From NCBI GenBank assembly GCA_022661535.1, contig JAKULF010000019.1:496001-560000 (forward strand): DNA of 64,000 bases, read 5' to 3'. The notes beneath the pieces are model-generated. The model was given only the letters and a program-made list of their open reading frames with translations. It was not told where the DNA came from and did not search any database. This stretch comes from Eutypa lata (Eukaryota; Ascomycota; Sordariomycetes; Xylariales; Diatrypaceae). Made by a program: the position numbers and the translations under genes. Of the stretch, positions 23,516 to 35,648 are shown piece after piece; the stretch's first letter is position 1, and the number at the start of each line of letters is the position of its first letter.

Positions 23516-24000
23516 CTCGGTGGATATTGATAGGCTGCTGATATGAAGAGATGGATGAAAGTTCTGAGGTGAGCAGGACGTTGGGGGCCAGCGTCAACCA
23601 CTTAAGCACCTTTTTAAAGGAGCCATGTTTCGTCAAAGCGGCTTCCCAACGGCTAGGGCCGTAGGGATTATAAGAGCTTATGTATTGTGACAGGAGGGAT
23701 AAGCTTGGTGGAGTAATATGTAGTGTTTTGAAAATGCGGGTAAGACAAGGTGTAATGGAAGGAAGTCGGACCGGGCCCCCATAACCAGGAAAGCGGTGTA
23801 TCGCCCCCAACTGGCCCCCATGATGGGTATCGGGTCCGGATGCGGAAGTATGGTTGGTCTTCTTATGCAATCCCCATGTTGGTTCCAAGCTACGGAATTT
23901 GGTTCTGTCTGTGCACTGCAGGCGTAGCTTGTACATAAACAACCTCCGGCATAAAGGAACACTGGGGCGAATGAAGCCCTCGAACGATAAAGAGCAAAAG
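23516..24000. other. acyltransferase promoter and euchromatin edge
   Basis: Normal-composition spacer upstream of the acyltransferase ATG. Frames crossing it on the minus strand are shadows. Composition changes at the (TTAA)n run at about 24,004-24,020. Confidence 0.7.
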
Positions 24001-27000
24001 GAAATTAATTAATTAATTAACTTTTATAATGTAATAATAATAAATTAAGTTATATTTATAAAAAAAAAAATTAAATTTTTTTTTTAAATTTTTATAATTT
24101 TTTAATATAATAAAAATATTAAATATAAATTATTATATTTAAAATTATTTTTATTATATAATTTTATATTAATTTAAATTTATTAATTATTTATAAAAAA
24201 TTTATTTTTTTAATATTTTAATAATTATATAATAATATTATAATTTTTAATATATATATAATATATATAAAAATAAAATTTAAATAAAATTATAAATATA
24301 AAATATTTTATTAAATTTAAATTTAATAATATTTTAATATAAAATAAATTTATTTATTATAAATTAATAAAAAGTTATATAAATATATTTTTTAATTTTA
24401 AATATTATTTTTAATATAAATAATATTTTTAAAAAAATTAATATATATATAATAAATTAATAAATAAATATTATATATTAAAGTTTTATAATTTATATAT
24501 ATTTTTAAATTATAAATAATTATTTAAATTTTTTTGTTTTTTTTTATATTTTTTAAAATATAATTTTATATTATTAATATTTAATTATATTATTTAATTA
24601 TAATTTAAATTAAATATTTAATAAACGTTAAAAATTTAATTATATTATTTTTTTAAATAAACTTTTCGTTATTTTTTATAATAAACTTTTTTATATAATT
24701 TTTTTACGTTAAAATTTCGTTTATATGATTATTATCGTATTAATTTCTTTTAATATAAATAATAATTTTTTTAATTTTAATTTTATTTAATAATATTTTA
24801 TTTTATTAATTTTTTAATTTTAATTTTAATTTTTTTAATAATTTTTATTTTCGTTTTTTTCGCGTTAAACGCGTTTTAAACGTTATATTTAAAAGCTTTA
24901 TATATATTAAAACGCTTTCGAATTATAATTTTTTATATATAATTAAATTTTTTTTAATTTTTTTAATATTATCGAATTATTATTATATTATATTTTAATA
25001 TATATAATTTTAATATTAATTTTATATATTTATAATAATTTCTTAATAATATAAATATATAAATATTAATAATTACGAAGTAATTTATTTATATATAATT
25101 TATAATTTTAAATACTTTAAATAATTCTTTTAAAAAAAATTATTATTTAAATTATAATATTAATAATAAATATTAAATATAATTATATTTTTAATTAAAT
25201 TATATAATATTATATTAATTATTATTTATATAAAATAAAATTTTATTAATTATTATAATATAAAAAAAGTACGGCTTTTTATAAACTTTAAAAACTTTAT
25301 TTTAATTTTCGAAATTAATAAAATTTTATTTTATATATATTAAAATTCAAAAATTAAAAAGTATATTACGATAAGTTTAACTTTAAATATTAAAAACGAA
25401 AAAACTTATTATTATATTATAAATTAAATAAAAAACGTATTACGTAATTTTAAATATTTAAAAAAAACATATAATAATAATTAAAATTTTTAAATTATTT
25501 ATATATAAATAAAATTAAATTTTTAAAAATTTACTTTAATAATTAAATTTTTATTTTTATTATAAATACGTTTTTATTATTTTAATTATTATTTTAATTT
25601 TTAATTTATATATATTATTTAAAATAAATCGTAATAATTATAATATTTTATATTAAAAATTAAAAATTAAAAATTTAAAATATTAAAGAAATATTTTATT
25701 AATTATAATTATAAATTATTTATAAATAAATAATAATTAAAATAAATATAAATATAAAAAGTTTATAATTTTAAATAAATTTTTTATTAATATAAATAAT
25801 ATTAAATAAAACCTTTTAATTCTTTTTAAAAAAATAAAAAAAAATTTATTATAAATTTAATAATTTATTTTAAATTAAAATATTTACAATTAATATATTA
25901 TTTATATTATTAATTAAATTTTAAATTAAATTTAAAATATTAATATAAAAAAGTTTTTTAATTATTACATTTAAAAAACGATATAATATTTTATTTTTAT
26001 AATAAAAAAATCATTATAATTAATATAATTTTATAATTTTATTTATTTATTAAAATTAATTAAAAAATAATTTATAATAAAATTTTATATTATTATTATA
26101 ATTTTCTTTTAAATTATATCGTTTTAATTTAATATATATATATATATATTAAATTAAATAATAATAATAATAAATATATATTTTAAAATATATAATAATA
26201 TAAAGAAATAATTTAAATTTAAAATAAAAATATTTTATTTTATTTTTAAAAATTATTTATTTTAATTAAATTTTATATTATTAAAATTAATAAATTAAAA
26301 AAATATTTTAAATATATATATATAATAATTATTAAATTTTATTTATATTATTTATATTAAATTATAATTTAAATATTTATTTATTACGAAATAAAATTTA
26401 TAAATAATATTATAATAAAAATTATAATAAAGTTTAATATAATTTAAATTTATTTAAAAATATAAATATTATTAATTTTTAATATATTAAAATAAAATAA
26501 TAATATTAACGTTAATTTTTAAAATAATAATTTATTTAAATATTTAAATATTTTATAAAATATTATATGTTTATTTTAATTAAGGTTTTTTAAAAAAAAT
26601 TAAAAATATATTAAATATATTAATAAATATTAAATATAAACAATTAATAAAATAATTTTTATATTTTAAATTAAATTATTAATATTTTTAATTTTATACA
26701 TTATATTTTTATAAATAAAATTTATAAATTAAAAACAAATTATTTATTTATTTTTTAATTTTATTATTAAATTTATAAAATATTATAAACGTAATATATT
26801 TTATATAATATTTTTATTATTATTTATTATAATTATATTCGTTATTATATTTAATTATATAAATGTTTAAATTATTAATAATTATATAATAACTTTTTAT
26901 ATATATATTTTAAAATTTTAAGTTTTTAAAATATTTATTTTCATCGTTTAAAATATTATATATATTTTATTTATTAATTCGCTTTTATATTTTAAAAAAT

Positions 27001-29250
27001 AAAATTATTATAAAATTTATTAATTTATTTTTACATTTTCGAAGTTTTTTTAAAATTTAATTTATTTAATTTATTATTAAAAATACGATATTTTATAAAT
27101 ATATTATAATAATTTAACTTTAATACGTAAAATAAATAATAATAATAATAATTTATTAATAATAATTATTTTTATTATTTTTTATAACGATAATAATTAT
27201 TTTCGTTAATTATTAATTTAATAATTTTAATGAAGTTTATTTAATTTAATTATTATCGATAATTATATTAACGAATTTTAAATTTATTTTTTAATATTTA
27301 ATATTTTTTTTATTTTATTACGAATTTTTTATTTTAATTTATCGTTATTTATATTTTTTAATTAATATAATGTAATATCTTTATATTTATATATAATTTT
27401 TTTTTTAAATAATAATAATAATATATTTTAACGCTTTATATTATTTAATAATATAATATTTATTTAATAAATATAATACTTTTTTTATATTTAAGTTTCT
27501 TTTAAATAATAATAATAATATATTTAAAATATAATATTTATTTATTAAATATAACGAAAATTTTATATTTAAATATTTTTATATAACTTTTAAATTTTTA
27601 AATAATATATTTTAAAATTTAATAATAAAATAATTTTATAATAAAAAATAATATTTTATATAATTACGTAAATTTATATTAAATAACTTTTTATTATTGT
27701 TTATTTATAACGATATATAACGTAACGTTTTTAAATTATTATTAAGTTTTTTAATACTTTTTTAAATTTATTATTATATTAAAAATTAAAGTATAATAAT
27801 AATATATTATTATTTTTATTTATAATAATTATAATTATATAAATATTTAAATTATTAATAATTACGTAATAATCTTTTTATATATAAATTATAAAACTTT
27901 ATTTAAAGTATTTTTTAAATATTTAAAATATATTTTATATTTTATTTATTATATTATTTTAAAATTTTTAATATAATATTAAATTTATAATTATAATTTA
28001 ATTAATACTTATAAGTCGTTTAATTTAATAATTAAAAGTTTAATTATCTTTTTTCGAAAAAAAAAATTTAAATTTTTTAATAATTAATACTTTTTAACTT
28101 ATTACTTTTAAAAATTAAACCCGGGGTTTTTTTCGTAATAAATACTTAACGTTAACGATATAACTTTAATTATTTTTCGATAAAAAAGAAAATATAACGT
28201 AATTAATAAAATCTTATTAATTATTAAATTTAATTATATTATATCGTTATTTAATTTAATTTTTTAATTTATAAATTTAATTTTTTTAACGTTTTATTAT
28301 ATATTAATTTAATTGTAATTTAATTATATAAAAAATCTTTAAACGATTCGTTATCGTTTATTTTAAAGTTTAAGCTTTATAACGATTAATAAAATAAATA
28401 CTTTTTTAACGAATATAATAATCGTTAATTAATAATAATTATAATTAAATTATAATTAATTAATATCTTCGATTTAATAATTTAAGTTTTTATTAATTAA
28501 TAATTATCGTTAATTAATTATAAAAGTTAAATTCGTTATCGTAAAGATTAATAAAGCTTAATCGAGTTTACGAATTAATAAAAATAAAAAGATAATTTTT
28601 ATTCGAAAATCGAAGTAATTATCGATTTAATTTAACGATTTTCATTTTTAAAGCTTATTATAACGCGTATTTAATAATTCGATAATTTAATCGTAACGGT
28701 TTAATTATAACTTATTTAAAGTTAAAAAAGCGTTAAGATTTTAATTATTTAATTTAATTTATTAAGTTATTAAATTATAATTTACTTTATAAACTTTTAT
28801 AACATTTTAATTACGATATTAAATATCGAATTTTTAATATATAAAATATAAATTAAAAATATATTATATATTTTATATATAATATAAATAAATTTATAAT
28901 ATATAAATAAATAAAAATTATAATAATAATTAATATTTATAAATATTATTATATATATTTTATTAATAAAAAATTTATAAAAAAAATTTTAAAAATTAAA
29001 AAATTTAAAATAAAATTAATATATATATATATAAATAACGAAATAATATTTATATTATAATATAATATTTTTTTATTTAAATTTAATAAATAATTTTAAA
29101 TTAAATTAATAAATTTATTTAAAAAATTAATTAATTATATATATTAAGTTTTAAAATATAATATTTATATATTAATTTTTTATATTTATAATATTAAATA
29201 TTTTAAATAATTTTTTTTTAAAATATTTATTTTTTTAATAATTCTTTTTA
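24001..29250. repeat. RIP-degraded transposon remnants, unclassified
   Basis: No protein motif can be read. It contains a partial inverted copy of the composite element's end (25237-25333) and a ~60-bp direct-repeat pair (26850-26910 and 27831-27890). The stretch 28,000-28,800 keeps somewhat more CpG than its surroundings and may be a younger insertion. Confidence 0.6.
25237..25333 (-). repeat. fragment of composite repeat terminus
   Basis: Reads AAAATTTTATTAATTATTAT then AAAAAAAGTACGGCTTTTTA. This is the reverse complement of 31112-31030 with C-to-T changes. Homology fades after about 100 bp, so it is a truncated copy of the right end of the 29.25-31.11 kb element. Confidence 0.7.
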
Positions 29251-29550
29251 AATTATAATCATGTTTAAAGGACATTTTTATTTTAACGTTTTTCGAAATT
29301 AACCGTAAAATTCGAAGTAAAATCAAGGTTAGCACGAATAACGGATATTAATAATAATACCCTTCTAGGATTGGTCGAATCTGCACCGATAAGGACTTAA
29401 TGCCGAGCTAATTCGAAGCTAATTGGCGCTAGTCTTTTAATTGGTCCTAAAAAAGATTTAGCACTTTGATTGGGTGCATCCTTCAGGTTTTATGGGCCAC
29501 CTAGCTTTAACCACCTATAACCTACAGCTTTTAGACCTATAGCTTACAGA

Positions 29551-29840
29551 CCTACCCTATAGCTTTTAGACCTACAGACCTACCCTACAGCTTTCAGACC
29601 TACAGCTTTCAGACCTACAGCTTACAGACCTACCCTACAGCTTTCAGACCTACAGCCTACAGACCTACCTTACAGCTTTCAGACCTACAGCTTACAGACC
29701 TACCCTACAGCTTTCAGACCTACAGCTTTCAGACCTACAGCCTACAGACCTACCCTACAGCTTTCAGACCTACAGCTTACAGACCTACCCTACAGCTTTC
29801 AGACCTACAGCTTACAGACCTACCCTACAGCTTTTAAACC
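29551..29840. repeat. 35/50-bp higher-order CTACAG minisatellite
   Basis: Units start CCTACCCTAC at 29551, 29579, 29629, (variant CCTACCTTAC) 29664, 29699, 29749, 29784 and 29819, so lengths run 28, 50, 35, 35, 50, 35, 35. The 50-bp form contains an extra GCTTTCAGACCTACA. From 29840 to about 30650 the array continues in a less regular form rich in CAGCTG and TGTAACAGCTG. Confidence 0.92.
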
Positions 29841-30699
29841 TACAGCTGTAGGTGGCTGTAGCAGCTGTACGGTGGCAGCAGCTAGGTAGCTTACAGACCT
29901 ACCCTGCAGCGTATAGACCTACAGCTTTTAAACCTACAGGTGTAAGTGGCTATAACAGCTGTACAGTAGCAGCAGTTATAGGGGCTGTAACAGCTGACGG
30001 GGGCTGTGACAGCTGACGGGGGCAGTAGCAACTGTACGGTGGCAGCAACTAGGTGGCTAGCAGACTTACCCTGCACTACAGCTTTTAGACCTACAGCTGA
30101 CCTACAGCTGTATATAAGTAGCTGCAGCAGCTGTAAGTAGCTGTAACAGCTGACGGTGACTGTGACAGCTGACGAGGGCAGTAGCAACTGTACGGTAACA
30201 GCAGTAGCTTGCAGACCTACCCTACAGCTTACACCTAAAGCTTTGACCACCTACATATCTGGAGCCTTCAGACCTACAGCCTACAGAGCTACTAGCCACT
30301 TACAAGCCACCTTTCGGACCTAGTTACTAGCCACCTTATGGACCTACAAACCTACAAACCTACAGCTGCCATACAGCTGTATATAAATAGCTGCAACAAC
30401 TAGATAACTTTAGCCTACAGACCTACAGCTGTATATAGGTGGCTGTAGCAGCTGTAGGTGGCTGTAGCAGCTGTATGAAGGTGGCTTACAGACCTACAGC
30501 CCTATAGGCTACAGACCTACAGACCTAAAGCTTTGGCCACTTAACTAGGGATTTCTTTAGGGTGGTGCAGCTAGGTGGTGCAGCTAGGTGGTGGCAGCTT
30601 TGACTACTTACCTAGCTTTTGACTAGCTGGCTCGGCTATAGGTCGGCTAAACCTACGTACGAGCGCAAAATTAACTATATATATGGAGATAAAGGGTAA

Positions 30700-30850
30700 G
30701 ATTTCTTTGCAGTGACTAGTGTAACCCGTAGTGTAAAAAGCCTGTAATGTAGTGGCTAAATCTGTAGAATCCGTAATGCGTAATAATAGCCCCGTAAAGC
30801 CTAGGGTTCGAATCTCGTATAACGTATAAAAAAAAAGTAAAAAAAAATAC
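30700..30850 (+). repeat. tRNA-like (SINE-like) Pol III promoter module
   Basis: An A-box-like TGTAGTGGCTAA (30749-30760) and a good B box, GGTTCGAATCTCG (30805-30817, core GTTCGAATC), are spaced about as in a tRNA gene and followed by an A-rich run. The sequence does not fold as a proper tRNA acceptor stem that I can see, so it is a tRNA-derived SINE head rather than a tRNA gene. Related copies lie at 56957-57095 and, inverted and mutated, near 40862-41040. Confidence 0.65.
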
Positions 30851-31109
30851 CCTTTTTATTTTCGGACATTTTTATACGAACTTAGTTTTCGGCTTTAAAT
30901 TCAAGTTAACTTATTATAATTAATTCGAAGCCGAAAACTAAAGGCGTATTTTGTTATAAATGTTATTATTTACGTATATAAAATATAACTTTCGAATCGA
31001 CGAATGTTATTACTTACGAAGTAAAATTTTGCCGATCTCAAAGGTTGGAAAAAAGTCCCCGAAGTTTACGAAAGGCCGTACTTTTTTATATTACAACGAT
31101 TAATAAAAT

Positions 31110-31503
31110 TTTAAATTTATAAGTTTATAAATTTATAAATTATTTTATAAATTTATAAATAATTTATAAATTTATAAATAACTTATAAATTTAAAAAGTA
31201 ATTTATAAATTCGAAAAATAATTAATAAATTTATAAATTTATAAGTTTATAAAATTAAATTTAAAAAAATTAAATATATAAATCGAAAAAAAAATATATT
31301 TAATTAATTATAATTATAAATTATATATATAATTTTCGAAATAAATATATTTAATTAAAAATTATTATAATAATAAATATATATTTTTAAAGTATTTATT
31401 ATATAATTAATTAATATTTAATAACGTAATTAAATTACGTTAATTAATAATATAATTAAATAATTTAAATTTAATATAAAATAACTTTTAATTAAAATTA
31501 ATA
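31110..31503 (-). repeat. RIP'd partial copy of composite repeat B, inverted
   Basis: The reverse complement aligns with 32776-33180 and with the left part of the 56.36-kb copy. A decayed CTACAG-type array (TTTATAAATTTATAAATAA) is followed by the terminal sequence with TTTCGAAATAAATATATTTA. It directly abuts composite A. Confidence 0.7.
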
Positions 31504-32775
31504 TTAATTTTATTTTATTTTATTTTTATTTTAAATATAATTATAAATATAAATATTATAAATATAAATTCTTTTATATAAAATTTATTATTATTAATTT
31601 TTATTATATATAAAAATTAATTTATAAAATAAATATTTATTAAATTATATATAATAATTAATAATTAATTAATTTTAAATAAAAAAGTTTTATATATTTT
31701 AATAAATAATTTAATAATAATTTTAAATTTATATATATATATATATTATTTATTAATAAATTTATATAATTTAAATTATATATAAATAAATAAATAAAAA
31801 ATTTATTATAATTAATATAATAAATTTATAATATAAAAATAATAATTATAATTTTAAATATTAATAAAACGTTATAATTTATAATAAAATAATTTTTATA
31901 ATAATATTTTATTAAAAATTTAATTAAAAGTTTTTTTTTTAAATTAAATAAAATAAAATAAATAAATATATATTTATAAAAAATAATATAAGTTTTCGTT
32001 TATATATAAATTATAAAATATTTTTAAATAAAGATTTTATATTATATAATAAAAATATTTTTAATTAATTTAAAATTTAAAAATTTATAATAAAAAAATA
32101 TTTAAAAATAATAAAAATAATAATAAAATTTAATAATATTAATTTTATTTAAAATTAATAAAAAAACTTCGTTTTTAAATTATATAAAAAAATATATATT
32201 AAAATATTATTTATTTTAAATTTATTAATATTATATTTAAATAATAAATAAATTTAATAAATATTAAATTAATAAATTTTATTTTTATTTAAATTTTTAA
32301 AAATTTTAATTTTATTAATTTTTTAATAATTAAAGTATAATTTAAAATATAATAAATTTAATATTAAAATATTTTAATATAAATATTTTATTTAATATTA
32401 TTAAAAATATTTAATTTAAAAATTATTTTTAAAATAAAAAAATTATTAAAATAAAAAAAAAGTTTTTTTTTAAATAATTTTAATAATTTTTTAAAAATAT
32501 ATATTATTTTATAATTAATTATTATAAATATTATTTTATTTTATTTTATAATAATTTAATTTAAATTAAATTAAATTAAAAATTAATTTTTTTTATATTA
32601 TTTATAAATATATTATAAATATAATTTTAAATATAAATAATTATATTATAATAATTTTTTTTAAAATATTAAAATATTAATAAATATTTTTTAAAAAATA
32701 TTTAAAAATATTTAATATAATTTTATATTAAATTTATTTAATATTAATTTATTAATTTATTAATAAATTATATAT
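31504..32775. repeat. RIP-degraded sequence between inverted repeat copies
   Basis: Almost pure A/T with no recognisable protein or RNA. It is flanked by inverted partial copies of composite B (31110-31503 and 32776-33250), so it would form the loop of a fold-back structure. Confidence 0.5.
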
Positions 32776-33900
32776 TATTTTAATTAAAAATTATTTTATA
32801 TTAAATTTAAATTATTAAATTATATTATTAATTACGTTATTAAATAATCGTTAAATATATTAAAAATATATATTAAATAAAAAAATAACTTTAAATTAAT
32901 TAAATTTTAAATACGAATTTATTTATTCGTTTTTAATTAAATATATTTATTTCGAAAAACTTATATATAATTTATAATCGAAATTAATTAAATATATTTT
33001 CTTTTTTAATTTATATATTTAACTTTTTTAAATTTAACGTTATAAATTTATAAACTTATAAATTTATTAATTATCTTTCGAATTTATTAATTATCTTTTA
33101 AACTTATTAATTATTTTTTAAATTTATAAGTTATTTATAAACTTATAACTTTATAATTTATAATTTATAGCTTTATAAAAATCGAATTTAAAAGTTTAAG
33201 TTATACTTTACAAGTTATAATATAAGCTTTAAACTTAAACCTTTTCGGGTTTAAAGTTATAACGTTTAATATTTAAAATTTATTTTAATAATACATTATA
33301 ATCGTTATAATTTATTAATTAAAAGTTATATTATACGTTATATTATAACAACTTATACGTTAAGTTTAAATATAATATTTATTATTATTTATTATAATAT
33401 TTATATATAATTACTTTAATAAAATATAACTTATACTTTTAAACTTAACTTTTATATAATTTATAAACTTATAAACTTATAAAATAATTTATAAACTTAT
33501 AAACTTTTAAACTTATAACTTATAAATTTAAATAACTTAAATAATATTATATTAATTATTTATTTAATTATTAATTATTTAACTTTTAATTTAAATAATT
33601 TAAATAATAATAAAACTTATAATTTAAAAATAAATTATAATTAATAATATAAAACTTAATTATAAAATAATTATAAATTAATTTTAATAATTTAATTACT
33701 TTATATATAATAATTATAAATTTAAATTTTAATAAATAAAAAATTTATTAAAAATTAAATTAATTATATTAACTTTTACTTTATAAAAAAAAAATTTCGT
33801 TTAAAAAAAACGATCTTTATAACTTATTTATAAATAAAAAATCGTATTGTTTTTTTCGAACGTAATAATTAAAAAAATTATATATATATATATATATTTT
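32776..33900 (+). repeat. RIP'd copy of composite repeat B
   Basis: Aligns along its length with 56361-57570 in the same orientation. GATTGGGTGCATCTTC (56558-56573) appears here as AATTAAATATATTTTC (32986-33001). The minisatellite has become TTATTAATTATC-type repeats, and the tail has become AATTATATTAACTTTTACTT. Nearly all differences I compared are C-to-T or G-to-A. Confidence 0.8.
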
Positions 33901-35558
33901 TAATTTTTTAAATTAATTTTTTTTAAATTATTTATTATTATTTTATATATTTTTATACGAATTAAATTAACATTAAATAAAAAAAATTATATTTTAAAAA
34001 AAGAATTTAAAAAAATTATAATAAAATTAATATATTTATTATTTAAAACTTTTATTAAATAATAATAATATTTAAAAAATATTTTTATTTTATTTATTAT
34101 TTAAAAATATATTTAATATAAAATTTAAAATTATTTAAAATAAATAATTTATAATTATATAACGATGTATAAATATTAAATTATATTAAACATTTATTAC
34201 GATATATATATATATAATAAAAAATTTATTAATAAAAGTTATAATAAAACGTAATTATTATAATAAAAATAATAAAAATAAATTAATATATAACTTTATT
34301 AAATAAATACTTTTATAATTATATTTATTATATATTTTTATTTATTATTTTTTTAATTTAAAACGTTATATAATTAATAAAATTCGATTTTCTTTTATAA
34401 TTAATGCTTTTATAATAATAATTTTTATAATTTAATTAATTTTTTTAATAAAAAATAATATAATATATTTATTTTTTAAAAATATTTTATTATTTTTAAT
34501 TAATTATTATTAAATTTTTATATTATAAAATTATTTAAAAAATATAATTAAATAATTTTTTAATAATTTTTAATATAAAATCTTTTTTTTATTAATAATA
34601 TTATTAAAAATCTTTAAATAAGTTTTAATTTAAATTTAAATTTTTTTAATATAAAAATATAATAAAAAATATAATATTAATAAAATAATAAATTATTGAT
34701 TATTAAAATTTAATCGTTTAATTTTAATTAAAATTTAATTTAATTTAAATAATAAAAATAATTAATAATTAAATATAATATAATATTTTTAATTATTTAA
34801 TTAAATTTATAATTATTTAATAATATTAATTTTTAATATTTTATCAAATAATTTTAATTTTTAATTTAATTTAATTTAAAAAGTATTATATTTATTATAA
34901 TTAAATTAAATTAATAATTTATTTATATAAAATATTAAAATAAAATAAAATAAAATAAGAATTTATTTTTATATTTTAATTTTTTAAATAATAATTATAT
35001 TATTATTATTTATTAATTTTTAAATTATAAATTTATAATATTTTATATAAATATACGATATATTATTAATTTATATTTTATATATTAAATGTTTTATATT
35101 TTATATATAATTAAAATATTATAAACATTTATAAAATCAATTATAATTTAATATTAATAATGCTTTTTTAATTTTAAACTTTTTTTAATTAAATTATTAT
35201 AATTAAGTTTAAAAATAAACGCCGTCGAATTAAATTAATAAATTTTTAAATTTTTAAATTTTATTTTTTTAAAAAATTAATAAATTTAATTAAATTTTAT
35301 TAATTTTAACATTAACGTATTTAATTTTTTTATATTAATAATAATTAATTAAAAAATTTAACTTTTTATATTAAAAAATAAATTATTTTATAATTTAAAT
35401 ATAATTTAATTATTTAATTAATATTTTTATTTTAATTTTAAATTATATTATTTAATTTATTATAATAAAATATAAATATTTTAATAAATTTAAAAAGTAT
35501 TTAAAAAGGTTTTATATAATTAAATTAAAATATACGATTTTAAAATACATAATAAAAC

Positions 35559-35648
35559 ATTACGTTTTTATATTAATAATTATTTTTTTATTTTAATATT
35601 TTTTATTAATTATTTAAAAAAAAGAAATTATTAATATAAAAACGTAAT
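35559..35648. repeat. inverted repeat, 23-bp perfect arms
   Basis: Arms 35559-35581 and 35626-35648 are exact reverse complements around a 44-bp AT-rich spacer. Each arm contains one CpG (TTACGTTT / AAACGTAA). It lies at the left boundary of a tandemly duplicated unit, so it could be a transposon end or a fold-back junction. Confidence 0.85.

Larger units (their letters stand above)
29251..31112 (+). repeat. composite repeat A (leader, minisatellite, tRNA-like module, tail)
   Basis: The least mutated copy, visible as a GC island. Leader 29251-29502 ends with TTGATTGGGTGCATCC. The minisatellite covers about 29503-30650. The tRNA-like module covers about 30700-30830 and is followed by an A-rich run. 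The tail (30840-31112) contains a 13-bp hairpin and ends GTACTTTTTTATATTACAAC plus a short AT sequence. The same sequence is found inverted and heavily mutated at 40613-42421. It has no coding capacity of its own. It may be a non-autonomous element or a repeat-associated heterochromatin module. Confidence 0.8.

Noticed and set aside
29891..30250. 119-aa minus-strand frame in the minisatellite
   Set aside because: It consists of translated repeat units (LLLPSSAVTV and similar) and is a by-product of the tandem array.
29551..30650. CRISPR-like array
   Set aside because: Units are contiguous and related to each other, with no unique spacers, and the genome is eukaryotic.
30700..30850. Functional tRNA gene
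   Set aside because: A and B boxes are present, but I see no convincing acceptor or anticodon stem, and copies are tied to the composite repeat.
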